A DNA stretch of 64,000 bases, from positions 558,001 to 622,000 of the forward strand of contig NZ_AOGW02000006.1 of NCBI RefSeq assembly GCF_000332495.1, given 5' to 3'. Shown piece by piece: positions 44,054 to 53,630 of this stretch. Position 1 is the first letter of the stretch. Each line of letters opens with the position of its first letter. The notes beneath the pieces are model-generated. The model worked only from the letters and a program-made list of their open reading frames with translations. It had not been told where the DNA came from and did not search any database. Position numbers and translations under genes: made by a program. The DNA comes from Leptospira terpstrae serovar Hualin str. LT 11-33 = ATCC 700639 (lineage in GTDB: Bacteria; Spirochaetota; Leptospiria; Leptospirales; Leptospiraceae).

Positions 44054-46006
44054 TTGAAAGAAGTCAAACCATATAAATCGATCCATACTTTCTTACGGAT
44101 CGTTCTTTATTTAGGGTTTGTAGTTTTATTTTGCGGGTGTTTGGATTTACATTCGGAAGTTACACCTGACCGCCAATTCCAACAGTCTGTTTATCTTTTG
44201 GATCGATACTTTTTTTGGTCGTCTGAGGAATTAAAAGACCCTCATTCGATTCCAGAAAACGTATGGAAAAAAATGGATTCGAATCAGTTGGGATTTGAAT
44301 CAATAGAAAATCAATATTTATATATTAAGTTTAGTGATCAGTTTGTAAGGCAACTCAAAAGTCCTGTTCTCTATGCAGAAATAGCATTGGAACAATTTAA
44401 AATTTTTCAAGGGAATGACCTGGTTTTTGAATCAAAACTTAAAGATCATATTTTCCCTTATATCATTCCATTAAATCAAAACCCATCTGGTTCACTCATC
44501 ATCCAATTCCAATCGCGGTATCGTGGTTTTATCGGAATGGATCGCGACGTTTATTTGAAAGACCATTCTATGGCATTGGTGGATTTGTTTTTAGATAATT
44601 TTTCAGAAACATTCTTCGCTCCCATTTTACTTGTGCTTTCCACAATTTTCCTTGGCTTTTATTTTCTTAGAAAAAGAGAAATTATCTTTTTGAATTTCTC
44701 AATACTTTTGTTTTCTGCATCTCTCATCGAAGCATTCAATGGTTTTGTTGGTTTTTCGCTCACACAGTTTTCCTATATTGTTGTTCCTCTTACTTATTTC
44801 AATATTGCATTTTTTCCTTTTGCACTTTTGCTTTTTTTAATTGGGATTTTCCCTCCATTTTTTCGAAATTTATTCAAGATACTCGCAAGCATACATCTCA
44901 TCGTTTTTTTAGTATCCATTCTTAGTAATTATGAAGATGGAATTTCTTTTCTCAATAGCGAAGACGATTACAATTGGGTGATTGTATTAGAAGCAATTGG
45001 AGCCATTTTTTCTTCTGTTTATGTTCTGATTAAAGGAAACAATAATCTTCGAGCGATAACCTTGGGACTCCTCATCATTGTGTTTGCAGGACTACATGAT
45101 ATTTTGGTCGATCTTGAGTTCTTTCGACATGGGCATAGGGTCATTCATTATGGATTTTTTTTAATGTTAGCTTTGTTTGGATTTTATGTTTTCAAACATT
45201 ATTGGCAGCTCTTACATTCAATCAACAGAATGAACGCCGAATTAAGGACGAAAAATAAAGAGTTACAAAGGTTAATTCAAATAGACAAGGATTTGGCTCT
45301 TGCTCATGCATTGCAAAAATCATTGTTATCATCTAAGTACAATGAAGATGAAAAAATTCGGATCATTGGTTTTTCGCAAAACTTAGAGTCTGTGGGCGGT
45401 GATTATTTTGACCATACCAAAGATAGTATGGGGAATTGGGCCATACTTATGGCAGATGTTTCTGGTCATGGAATTTCTTCTGCCATGGTGGCTGCTATGT
45501 CAAAGATGGCATTTGTTGGTGCTGGTCCTTATTTACAATTCCCATCACGTGTGTTTCATTTGATGAACAGGCATTTGGTAGGAAAAACAAAAAATCTATT
45601 TATTACCGCCTCATATGTATTTATCGATACCGAATCTTATACAGCTACATTCAGTAATGCAGGTCATCCAGGTTTTTTTCTCATTAGAAATTCAGAACCA
45701 GATGTCATTTATTTAAACGCGAAAGGAAAACCATTGGGTTTATTTTCGCATTTGCCTTTTGCAGAGGAAATGGTGAAACTAAAGCCAGGAGATAGGATCT
45801 TACTCTACACTGATGGAATATTCGATCTACTCAATGAGGAAGGTGAAAGTTTCGGGGAAGAAAGACTCAAATCATTGTTATGGGACAATCGGTATCAAAA
45901 ATTTCAAGAATTGGCAACAATAGTACAAGACTCACTCTTTCGGTTTTCTTCGGGATGGAAATACCAAATGGACGATTTGAGTTTCTTATTAGTAGAAATT
46001 AAATAG
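44054..46006 (+). CDS. Second 7TM sensor with SpoIIE-type phosphatase
   Basis: 650 residues. TTG start with AGGA eight bases before. One N-terminal hydrophobic segment, an extracytoplasmic beta domain to about 185, seven membrane helices about 190-390, coiled coil, then a SpoIIE phosphatase from about 430 with VGGDYFDH, MADVSGHGISSAM, SNAGHPGFF, YTDGIFDL and DDLSFL. Same plan as 1726-3753 but the extracellular domain is only weakly alike, so it likely senses a different signal. No STAS or anti-sigma gene nearby. Confidence 0.92.
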   Translation: MKEVKPYKSIHTFLRIVLYLGFVVLFCGCLDLHSEVTPDRQFQQSVYLLDRYFFWSSEELKDPHSIPENVWKKMDSNQLGFESIENQYLYIKFSDQFVRQLKSPVLYAEIALEQFKIFQGNDLVFESKLKDHIFPYIIPLNQNPSGSLIIQFQSRYRGFIGMDRDVYLKDHSMALVDLFLDNFSETFFAPILLVLSTIFLGFYFLRKREIIFLNFSILLFSASLIEAFNGFVGFSLTQFSYIVVPLTYFNIAFFPFALLLFLIGIFPPFFRNLFKILASIHLIVFLVSILSNYEDGISFLNSEDDYNWVIVLEAIGAIFSSVYVLIKGNNNLRAITLGLLIIVFAGLHDILVDLEFFRHGHRVIHYGFFLMLALFGFYVFKHYWQLLHSINRMNAELRTKNKELQRLIQIDKDLALAHALQKSLLSSKYNEDEKIRIIGFSQNLESVGGDYFDHTKDSMGNWAILMADVSGHGISSAMVAAMSKMAFVGAGPYLQFPSRVFHLMNRHLVGKTKNLFITASYVFIDTESYTATFSNAGHPGFFLIRNSEPDVIYLNAKGKPLGLFSHLPFAEEMVKLKPGDRILLYTDGIFDLLNEEGESFGEERLKSLLWDNRYQKFQELATIVQDSLFRFSSGWKYQMDDLSFLLVEIK

Positions 46007-46090
46007 AATCAATTTTAAATTCAAAATTTGAGACCATAACGCTATCATTTTGGAATCTGATCTATAACCTAATGAAATTAAATTTAGAAA

Positions 46091-47128
46091 CTATAATTCT
46101 GGATTGATGATGAATCGAATGGGATTTCCCTTTTTCTCTTCCAAGGCATGTAAAAACTCATTTGTTTCTTCTAACTTATGAACACCACTAATTGATTTCG
46201 TTAAACTTAGCTTTTTGTCTTTATAGAGTTGGATGAGTTCAGGAATTGCCCTTCTATCAGAACCATAGGATCCTGTGATTCTAATTTGTCGTTCGATAAG
46301 AAAAAAGGGCATAGGTATTTCTAATTTGTTTCTGCCTATTCCAACAAGGACAATTCGTCCACCACGACTCATGGCTCGAACCGAATTTTCTATATTGGGC
46401 ATATAACCAGAAAAGTCACATAACAAGTCAATACCGCCAGATTTTTCTTTTAAAACTTTGCCGACTTGCATGTTTTTTTCAACTAAGATGAGTTCGTCGG
46501 CTCCATAGGCTTTTGCATTTTCTAAGGAACCGCTGTCAATGTCGACTGCAAAGATTCGACCTGCACCTAAAGCTTTGGCAATGGCAACCGCATGGATTCC
46601 GAGACCTCCGCAACCAATGATGGCTACTGTATCACCTGGTTTGATTTCCCCTTGGTATTTGACAGCATGGTAGGGTGTGGAGACGGCATCAGCAAGAATG
46701 GCTCCTTCGGTAAATGGAATTTCATCAGGCAATTGGTGTAAGTATCGTTCTTCGATTTGTAAGTATTCGGCAAATCCACCACGTTGGTTGAATCCAAGAA
46801 CTCCGATTTCTTCGCAAAGGTTTTCCCGACCCGCCAAACAGTGTTTACATTTTCCACAAGAAGTCCCGGCGCTAACAACCACCCGGTCTCCTTTTTTGAA
46901 TTTTGTAACCTCTTCTCCAATTTCTTCAACAACACCAGAAGTTTCATGTCCGGGGACACAAGGAGTATAACTGGCTTTCATTTTTCCATGGAGAACTAAG
47001 TGGATGTCTGACCCACAAATTCCACAGGCTTTGACTTTGATTTTTACTTGGTTGGGTAAAAGTGTGGGAAGATCTAAATCTTGAATTTCAAGAGATCTTG
47101 AGCCTTGGGGAAGTACAGCTGCTTTCAT
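46091..47128 (-). CDS. Zinc-dependent alcohol dehydrogenase
   Basis: 345 residues, MDR superfamily. Catalytic zinc motif CGICGSDIHLV and GHETSGVV, four-Cys structural zinc lobe CGKCKHCLAGRENLC, and NAD motif IIGCGGLGIHAVAIAKALGA. Complete and typical of secondary alcohol or sorbitol-type dehydrogenases. Its start overlaps the stop of the helical-repeat gene by four bases, so they are co-translated. Substrate unknown. Confidence 0.95.
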   Translation of the reverse strand: MKAAVLPQGSRSLEIQDLDLPTLLPNQVKIKVKACGICGSDIHLVLHGKMKASYTPCVPGHETSGVVEEIGEEVTKFKKGDRVVVSAGTSCGKCKHCLAGRENLCEEIGVLGFNQRGGFAEYLQIEERYLHQLPDEIPFTEGAILADAVSTPYHAVKYQGEIKPGDTVAIIGCGGLGIHAVAIAKALGAGRIFAVDIDSGSLENAKAYGADELILVEKNMQVGKVLKEKSGGIDLLCDFSGYMPNIENSVRAMSRGGRIVLVGIGRNKLEIPMPFFLIERQIRITGSYGSDRRAIPELIQLYKDKKLSLTKSISGVHKLEETNEFLHALEEKKGNPIRFIINPEL

Positions 47129-47748
47129 TGAAAGATTCCATCTAACTCCGTCAACATGTCGCTTGCATCCGTTTCATTGAGTTGTTCTAACGTTACTTCG
47201 ATTGTATCAGTGAGATAGTATTTAAAATTTTTATATGTGGATAAAAACTCTTTTAGTTTTTCTTTTTCATCATCGGAAAGTCGATTTTCCATATTGAGTT
47301 TGCATAAGGCAAGAACAGCGAATGCAGATTTTAATTCATCAGAATTAGAAGCTATGGTAAAAAGTTCGCGAATATCAAGTTCAGCAAAAGTGGGAAGCAA
47401 ATCTGAAATGAGTTCCATGGCACCAATGGGAATGGCACGGTCGAGTGATTTGACATAATTCAGTAACACTCGGTAACTTTTGGAATCACCCACGTAGGAC
47501 AGAAGATAAACCATACCTGACAATAATGATTTATGGTATCCCCAACTCAGTCGACCAGAGTCGGCTTCCCTAATGATTTGGTAGATCATAGTCCAGGTGT
47601 TTTTATCACCATCAGCAGCTAATTTCATCAAATCCAAAAGACGCGATTCCCAGACTGGTTGGTCCATTTCGGATTTAAGGAGGTCAATGGCTTCCAAAGG
47701 GGAAGTTGGTAGTGATCCTAACTTTTGCACAGGTTCCTCTCTCGACAT
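47125..47748 (-). CDS. Helical-repeat protein of unknown function
   Basis: 207 residues, no signal peptide. A chain of antiparallel helices (LLDLMKLAADGDKNTWTMI, KSLDRAIPIGAMELISDLLP, SAFAVLALCKLNMEN) with the feel of a HEAT/ARM solenoid, suited to protein binding. ATGA overlap with the alcohol dehydrogenase downstream. No family recognised. Confidence 0.75.
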   Translation of the reverse strand: MSREEPVQKLGSLPTSPLEAIDLLKSEMDQPVWESRLLDLMKLAADGDKNTWTMIYQIIREADSGRLSWGYHKSLLSGMVYLLSYVGDSKSYRVLLNYVKSLDRAIPIGAMELISDLLPTFAELDIRELFTIASNSDELKSAFAVLALCKLNMENRLSDDEKEKLKEFLSTYKNFKYYLTDTIEVTLEQLNETDASDMLTELDGIFQ

Positions 47749-47759
47749 AATACTAGAAT

Positions 47760-47834
47760 ATGAGACGTAAATGTCTTTTCTTTTTTATCATGCTAATGTT
47801 TTCTGCGTACGACCGAAACTATTTCCATAGATGA
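47760..47834 (+). CDS. Possible 24-residue leader peptide
   Basis: A short frame from ATG 47760 encodes a basic N-terminus and a hydrophobic stretch (MRRKCLFFFIMLMFSAYDRN) and its stop TGA overlaps the next ATG (47831-47834). It could be a coupling leader for the helical secreted protein, or chance. Ribosome site is weak. Confidence 0.25.
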   Translation: MRRKCLFFFIMLMFSAYDRNYFHR

Positions 47835-48646
47835 AACGTTTTTCGGTAATAGTACTGCTCTTTCTGACAGCAATCGGAGAGATGACACCGGATCAGTCCA
47901 GTTCCAAAGCAACCCAGTTAATCCGTGTTAGCTATGGACTTAAGGACAACTACGAGTTTCTACGCATTTTAAATTCTACAATTAGCAATCGAGGAACAGA
48001 AGACCAAAAAAAATATTTCAAACGTTGCGTACAACACCATATAGAATCGGAAATTCTTCATTTACAAATGGATTTGGGACGTTCTTATGCAGAACTTAGA
48101 AGGACACAAGGATTACTCATCCAACTTTATATCTATGTTTTAGAAGATGAAATTGAAGAATTGGAAATAGAATTGGGTCGTCTTGCGAGACTTGCCAATG
48201 GCAAAGAAAAAACAGAAACTAAATCCTACCTACGTTTAGGATATCGTGAAATTGCTGTTGCAAAACAGAAGTTAATCATTGGAAAAAACATTCGACCTTA
48301 TTTGTATTTAATGAAACTCCAAGAGTTGGCTTATTCCTTGAAGTCTCTCAAACAAGCGGAAAAGTACATTGTGCTTCTTGGACTTTTACATGATTCCATT
48401 GACGAATTTGATAAAGAAAGCCGGACCTTTGAAGAGATGGTTCATGAAGTAAACAGAATCATTTTTTCTGATCGTGAAAAGTATTTACGTTTGCTTTACG
48501 ATAGCCATTTTGATTCTTATGGGGCATTGGATTATTATGAGCTTATCTGGAAGCAGCCTGATTTACATGAATTGGCTGCAGGGATTCCCGGTTTTGATCC
48601 CGCTTACGTAAGAAACCCAGAAGAAGCAGTTCCACCCACATTTTAA
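47831..48646 (+). CDS. Secreted helical protein of unknown function
   Basis: 271 residues. Signal peptide (about 1-20) and then long helices with heptad patterns (LRRTQGLLIQLYIYVLEDEI, LAYSLKSLKQAEKYIVLLG), a likely periplasmic coiled-coil/TPR-like bundle ending in a Pro-rich tail. Leads the run rhomboid - MDR - SAHH-like - Nudix - nitrilase-like with short gaps, so it may belong to the same functional unit. No family recognised. Confidence 0.75.
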   Translation: MKRFSVIVLLFLTAIGEMTPDQSSSKATQLIRVSYGLKDNYEFLRILNSTISNRGTEDQKKYFKRCVQHHIESEILHLQMDLGRSYAELRRTQGLLIQLYIYVLEDEIEELEIELGRLARLANGKEKTETKSYLRLGYREIAVAKQKLIIGKNIRPYLYLMKLQELAYSLKSLKQAEKYIVLLGLLHDSIDEFDKESRTFEEMVHEVNRIIFSDREKYLRLLYDSHFDSYGALDYYELIWKQPDLHELAAGIPGFDPAYVRNPEEAVPPTF

Positions 48647-48651
48647 TAGTT

Positions 48652-49314
48652 ATGCGATCATTTATTTGGGAATTCCCACTCACTGCCGGTTTTTCGTTAT
48701 TTCTTTTTTTGTTATACCCAATTGTTTCTATTTTTTTTCCCGATTTGATTGGGCCGTATTTTATCGCAACTCCAGGGGAATTAGAACCAATCAATTGGAT
48801 TTTATCTACTTTTTTCCATGGATCGGGGGCTCACCTTCTCTCTAATTTATTTTTTCTCCTACTTCTGGGAAGAGTAGTAGAAAACCGAGTTGGTAAAGGG
48901 AAATGGCTACTTTTTTATTTTATGGCAGGTATACTTTCCGTGTTAGGCGATGGAATTGTAAGGGGTCTAATTTTGGGAGATAGAACCCCCATTGTAGGAG
49001 CTAGTGGTGCAATTTCTGGGTTAGCATCTGCGGCCACATTACTTTCCCCTTTTCGTTTCCCCATCTCAAAAACAAAATCCATTCCCTTTCCCGTTTTTCT
49101 ATTTGGTTGGATGATGGTTTATTCAGATGTTACTAATTTGTTCGCACGCGACCAAGTGGCACACTGGGCACATCTTGGAGGATTTTTTTCCGTCTTTGTT
49201 ACTAGTTACTTGCTTGGTGATAAAGAGAGGCGAGAAATCAGACAGGGCTTTCTTTTGAACTTTACCTTTTTTACATTGACTATCATTCTTCTATTTTTTA
49301 TCAACAATAGGTAA
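48652..49314 (+). CDS. Rhomboid-family intramembrane serine protease
   Basis: 220 residues, six membrane helices. Rhomboid catalytic motif GASGAISG (Ser) and the His-bearing helix VAHWAHLGGF are present, with the loop-1 region STFFHGSGAHLLSN including the oxyanion His/Asn. Cleaves within or near transmembrane helices; substrate unknown, though the neighbouring secreted protein is a candidate. TAATG overlap with the following dehydrogenase. Confidence 0.93.
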   Translation: MRSFIWEFPLTAGFSLFLFLLYPIVSIFFPDLIGPYFIATPGELEPINWILSTFFHGSGAHLLSNLFFLLLLGRVVENRVGKGKWLLFYFMAGILSVLGDGIVRGLILGDRTPIVGASGAISGLASAATLLSPFRFPISKTKSIPFPVFLFGWMMVYSDVTNLFARDQVAHWAHLGGFFSVFVTSYLLGDKERREIRQGFLLNFTFFTLTIILLFFINNR

Positions 49315-50756
49315 TGAACTTAAAATTCCGAGCGAAGGATTACACATCCGATGACTCGTTTGAATCAGCAGAATACGAGTATTTTGGCAATGAAAAAGAA
49401 GGTTGGGAGATTTCACGTAACGGAAGTCCCTACCTCCATCTAGGACCTGGTTATATCCCTCTCAAAACCATATCCTGCGGTGTTTGTTCCACTGACATTG
49501 ACCGACGTTTTTTACCATTCCCTCTCCCACAGATCATTGGGCATGAAGTTCTTGCCGAAGGACTTGGTGAGAACCAAGGCAAACAGTATGTTGTCGAAAT
49601 CAATGATACCTTTGAAGCACGCGGAGACAAAAACCAAGACGCTTTTTGTAACGAAGGAATCCCAACCCATTCCCCAGAAAGAAGGGTGCTCGGGATTGAC
49701 CGGCTTCCTGGAGGTTTCGGTCCTTATATTTTAGCACCGATCCACGCAGCAATTTCCCTAGAAGGAGTTTCACCAAAAGCTGCGGTTCTTATGGAACCAT
49801 TTGCTGCTGCCTTACAGGCGATCCTTGCTTCCCCTCCGAAACCGGGAGATCATGTGGCAGTTCTTGGACCACGAAGATTGGGAAGTTTAATTTTAGCGGC
49901 ACTTGCCTCTTATCGAAAAACAAACCAATCAGATTTTCGCATAACTGCGATCACTCGCCATGATCATTTAGTGACTTTATCCAAAGCTATGGGTGCAGAC
50001 GAAGTCGTAGACCTACGAAAAACTGACTTGAGTTTATTAAAAAACCAATTTGATATTGTTTACGATACAACTTCCACAGCGTCTGGTTTTGAATCTGCCT
50101 TACAAATAACCAAACGCGAAGTCCATCTCAAAACGACTAATGGACAAGTGATGGCAGGGATCGCCCACTTAACTGAGCTTGTGGTAGATGAACTTTCTAT
50201 CCTTCCTTATTCAGAAGCAAATACATCGTTTCACTGGCAAAAGGAAACCCGCAAAAACCAGAATGTATTTGTGTTTAGCGGTGTATCGGAAATCATCAAA
50301 GAAAATTTAAAAAAACAATTCACAGTATTTGAAGGAAATTCTTTGGAAGCGGAAACTTTTTTAAACTCCGATGCATTTTCCAATCGAGTTCCTCGTTTTG
50401 ACTTTGTTGTTGTATCCAATCCTGAAGAGTTGAGCCTTGCTATCCGACCCAATCCGAAGAACGAAAATTCTTTGGTTCGCCCGAGAGGAGCGATCCTAGT
50501 GGACTGTAATCAAACCAAAAATTGGCCAGAAAACGCTAGTTTGGTCGGTACTTTTTTTTCCGCTGGAAAAGAAATTCATAGTTCACGCTGCGGAGATTTT
50601 CATATGGCAATCTCTTTACTTCGTGATAATCCAGAGATTACTCATGCACTGGAGACAAACTTAATTTCTCATCGGTTTTCTTCTGACCAATTGGAATTAG
50701 CGTATGCGACTGCAAAAGATCCCTCTAGTGTTAAGGTAGTGGTTGATTTTAAATAA
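49314..50756 (+). CDS. Atypical MDR dehydrogenase (Zn-ADH superfamily), 480 residues
   Basis: Longer than usual MDR enzymes (about 350). The catalytic zinc region is recognisable: SCGVCSTDIDRR and QIIGHEVLAEGLG, but the structural zinc lobe of four Cys is replaced by a single-Cys segment (NQDAFCNEG). A Rossmann-like domain follows (HVAVLGPRRLGSLILAAL) with an irregular dinucleotide motif. The last about 150 residues (IIKENLKKQFTV onward) repeat a Rossmann-like pattern and look like an added domain. Overlaps the rhomboid by one base and precedes the SAHH-like gene by one base. Substrate and product unknown. Confidence 0.8.
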   Translation: MNLKFRAKDYTSDDSFESAEYEYFGNEKEGWEISRNGSPYLHLGPGYIPLKTISCGVCSTDIDRRFLPFPLPQIIGHEVLAEGLGENQGKQYVVEINDTFEARGDKNQDAFCNEGIPTHSPERRVLGIDRLPGGFGPYILAPIHAAISLEGVSPKAAVLMEPFAAALQAILASPPKPGDHVAVLGPRRLGSLILAALASYRKTNQSDFRITAITRHDHLVTLSKAMGADEVVDLRKTDLSLLKNQFDIVYDTTSTASGFESALQITKREVHLKTTNGQVMAGIAHLTELVVDELSILPYSEANTSFHWQKETRKNQNVFVFSGVSEIIKENLKKQFTVFEGNSLEAETFLNSDAFSNRVPRFDFVVVSNPEELSLAIRPNPKNENSLVRPRGAILVDCNQTKNWPENASLVGTFFSAGKEIHSSRCGDFHMAISLLRDNPEITHALETNLISHRFSSDQLELAYATAKDPSSVKVVVDFK

Positions 50757-50757
50757 A

Positions 50758-53211
50758 ATGATTACAGAACCGAAACAGATACATACTTCTTTAGGACCTG
50801 TTCTTGTACCTGTGGAAGATGGCCTTTGGGAGATAGACCTCACACATTTAAGAATTTTTTTTGGACTTTCCATTCTTTCTCGTACAATCGGAGAAGAGAT
50901 CGGAAACCAATTAAATTCCTTACCTGGCGATTTATCTTTTACATATAAAATAAATCCTAACATCAACCATGAGTTAGTGGATATGCATATCCAACATGTC
51001 CAGGTTTTTGCAAGAGCAGGAATATTAAAAGATTGGGTATTGTTTAGAGAACAATTTGAAGAAAATTTACGTTTTGTTTTTGGATCTTTCCAACAACAAT
51101 CCGTAGCAAAAAAAATTCATCCCGAATTTTATGGCGAAGACCCAAATCGAAATTCTTCTGTTGCCTTATTGTTTCCCTTTGAAGCAGATTTTGTTCATCC
51201 TTCCGGTTATTACATACTGATGGAAAGGGTGGCAAGCCAATATCGAATCGGAGATTTTTTTCTTCGCATAACAATAGATACACAGGAAGATGGATGTTTG
51301 AATTTGGCAAATATCAAACATGAAATCATTAGTGATGCCCATACGAGAACTTACATTGCAGGTGCTTCAAAGATAAGTGAGTCGCTTAGTAATGGAATGA
51401 TCAATGCTGCACAAAAGGGCGAAACTTTTTACGAAGAAGAAAATAGCCATTTTAGTAAAGTTTTTTCTCAAATCGAAAAAACTCCTCTTGGAAAACTGAC
51501 GAACATTAATTTCTATTGGGAAGAACAATACCGAAACTTGATTTTGAGTTCAGATCCCAGTGTTTCATTAGCCATCCTTAAAAAACTTTTTCTTTTATTG
51601 GAAGATTCTTCTGCTTCAAAAAAAATCAAAGAAGGAAATACCATTCGGGCCCTCATTGGTAAAGTTTCTGTTTATGTAGATCTTTCCCGTTTAGATCGTG
51701 TTTTGAATTTTAGTATCAATCAGAAAAGAACCTTACTCGATTCTTCCTTTTATTTGAAACGAATGCCTCTATTGGAACAAATTGCGAATTCCAATGGACA
51801 TAAATATAGTTTAGAAGGAATCAATGTATTTTTAATTCATCATATCACTTCAGAGATTATATCACTCATCGAAGCCTTTCGAAGATTAAAGGTAAATTCC
51901 TTAGATGTTGCCTTTGTTAAGTATGGTGGAAACATTCCGCCAGTGTATTTGGATATTTTACTAGATATTCCAACAGAAACGTTTTTTATGTCGGGACTTG
52001 AGTTTAAACTTACGAAAAACAATACTCCGTATTATGGTGTATCACCACTATATAGTGATTTTGAAATCCATTCCACATTCCGTCATAAGTTAGAAGATGC
52101 TAAATTAGGTTTTTTTGACGCAATGAGACGACTGGCAGTTTTTTTATTTTTAAACAAATTATTATCTATCATTCCAAAAAATGAAAAGCTGATCCTGATT
52201 GAAGATGGTGGTTATGTAGCCCCCATTTTAAATGAACGTGCGTTAGATGGAATTTCTTTTGGTGCTGTTTTGGATGAGTTTTGGGTAGAAACAAAAGATC
52301 GTTCCATAAAAGAAAAACAATTCAGTGAAATTCTAAAAACCTATGTTGTTGGAACGATTGAACATACTCGAAATGGTTATGATCGTTTGGTTAAAGTGAA
52401 AGAAAATAAAAAATCTCTATTTTTACCTGCCTTTTCTATTGCCATCTCTAATGAAAAAACACAAGAAGAATCGAAGGAAGTAGCTCGTTCGATTTTGAAT
52501 GCTCTAGACAATACTTTACATGGAATAGGAAAAGTATTGTCTAAAAGGAAAGTTCTATTACTTGGGTCAAAAGGAAACATCGGTGGGTTTTTAAAAAGGT
52601 ACCTTATTGGTGGTTTTCTTCATGAGAATCATTTAGATATTCTAGAAGTAGATCGTAAATTAAATGCCGAGTCGCGATATTTAAAATCAGATTTCTCTCA
52701 TGTATCTGATTCTGAATTTGCGGAAATTGATATGATAATCGGTGTTACAGGTGAATCCATCATTTTACCTAAAACTTGGGAAAATTGGATATTGAACAGT
52801 AAACATAAACAATTGTTTATAGCATCTGGTTCTACAAAAACAGTAGAATTTGCAGATTTTATCAAATGGATCAATGAATTGAATTTGTCCGATAATCCAA
52901 AGTTAAGCGGTGAAGATTTGACTATTTCTTTTCATAGGATTTTAGATCCACAAACACAGATGGATTTAGGATCTAGAATTCTTTTTAAGATAGAGAAAAA
53001 ACAAATCGAAAAAGAAGTGTTTCTTGTCAGTGACGGAAGTCCAGTGAACTTTTTGTTTTTTGGTGTTCCGACCGAATCAATGGATCCTATCATTTCACAA
53101 CTTGCTTGCGTATCTTTAGGAATGGTTCATTTTTATAAAACGGAAAAACTTCCGAATCCGGATTTATATGCAGTTGATCACCAAATTGATGTTTGGGGAA
53201 AGTTTTTGTGA
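50758..53211 (+). CDS. S-adenosylhomocysteine-hydrolase-like fusion protein
   Basis: 817 residues. The first about 470 are unlike anything I recognise. From about 475 the order of SAHH motifs is visible: IEDGGYVAP (482-490), GTIEHTRNG (532-540), [16 protein letters not shown], the NAD loop GSKGNIGG (603-610) and a C-terminal [20 protein letters not shown]. The SAHH catalytic Lys and Asp of the VTKSKFDN segment appear as Gln and Glu by eye, so ordinary AdoHcy hydrolysis is doubtful. It probably uses NAD on a related substrate. Its stop overlaps the Nudix GTG (53208-53211). Confidence 0.75.
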   Translation: MITEPKQIHTSLGPVLVPVEDGLWEIDLTHLRIFFGLSILSRTIGEEIGNQLNSLPGDLSFTYKINPNINHELVDMHIQHVQVFARAGILKDWVLFREQFEENLRFVFGSFQQQSVAKKIHPEFYGEDPNRNSSVALLFPFEADFVHPSGYYILMERVASQYRIGDFFLRITIDTQEDGCLNLANIKHEIISDAHTRTYIAGASKISESLSNGMINAAQKGETFYEEENSHFSKVFSQIEKTPLGKLTNINFYWEEQYRNLILSSDPSVSLAILKKLFLLLEDSSASKKIKEGNTIRALIGKVSVYVDLSRLDRVLNFSINQKRTLLDSSFYLKRMPLLEQIANSNGHKYSLEGINVFLIHHITSEIISLIEAFRRLKVNSLDVAFVKYGGNIPPVYLDILLDIPTETFFMSGLEFKLTKNNTPYYGVSPLYSDFEIHSTFRHKLEDAKLGFFDAMRRLAVFLFLNKLLSIIPKNEKLILIEDGGYVAPILNERALDGISFGAVLDEFWVETKDRSIKEKQFSEILKTYVVGTIEHTRNGYDRLVKVKENKKSLFLPAFSIAISNEKTQEESKEVARSILNALDNTLHGIGKVLSKRKVLLLGSKGNIGGFLKRYLIGGFLHENHLDILEVDRKLNAESRYLKSDFSHVSDSEFAEIDMIIGVTGESIILPKTWENWILNSKHKQLFIASGSTKTVEFADFIKWINELNLSDNPKLSGEDLTISFHRILDPQTQMDLGSRILFKIEKKQIEKEVFLVSDGSPVNFLFFGVPTESMDPIISQLACVSLGMVHFYKTEKLPNPDLYAVDHQIDVWGKFL

Positions 53212-53630
53212 GTAACCACGGTTTTTTTCAAATTACACAAAAGTTGTTCCTTCGCGATGGAAACCAATTGTTGGTTTTGCGAGATAGTAAGTCCGGCCAT
53301 GGTGATCTTCCTGGTGGTCGTATGAATGAAGATGAATTTTTTTCAGATTGGTCAGAAAGTATTTTTCGGGAAGTTTCCGAAGAATTGGGAGACCAAATTA
53401 AAATTGATGTAAATCCAGAACCAATTTTTATACATAAACATAGGGTCAATGAAGGAAATTTCCCTTGTGTCATCATTGCATATTCTGCCAAACTTGTGGA
53501 AGGAATCATTCAATTATCTGATGAACACGACTTTATGGACTGGGTTGATATATCAAAATTTGACCCATCCAATCTTTTTTCGGAGTATATGTTGGATGCA
53601 GTCCAACTTTATTTAAAAAAATATGCATAA
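53208..53630 (+). CDS. Nudix hydrolase
   Basis: 140 residues. The Nudix box is present ([17 protein letters not shown] then REVSEELG), hydrolysing nucleoside diphosphates linked to another group. GTG at 53208 overlaps the SAHH-like stop as GTGA and has a purine-rich ribosome site; a TTG at 53193 is unlikely. Eight bases overlap with the nitrilase-like gene. Substrate unknown; context suggests it acts on a nucleotide made by the neighbouring enzymes. Confidence 0.9.
   Translation: MSNHGFFQITQKLFLRDGNQLLVLRDSKSGHGDLPGGRMNEDEFFSDWSESIFREVSEELGDQIKIDVNPEPIFIHKHRVNEGNFPCVIIAYSAKLVEGIIQLSDEHDFMDWVDISKFDPSNLFSEYMLDAVQLYLKKYA

Noticed and set aside
46677..46970. Plus-strand frames over the alcohol dehydrogenase
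   Set aside because: Opposite-strand shadows of a well-supported Zn-ADH.
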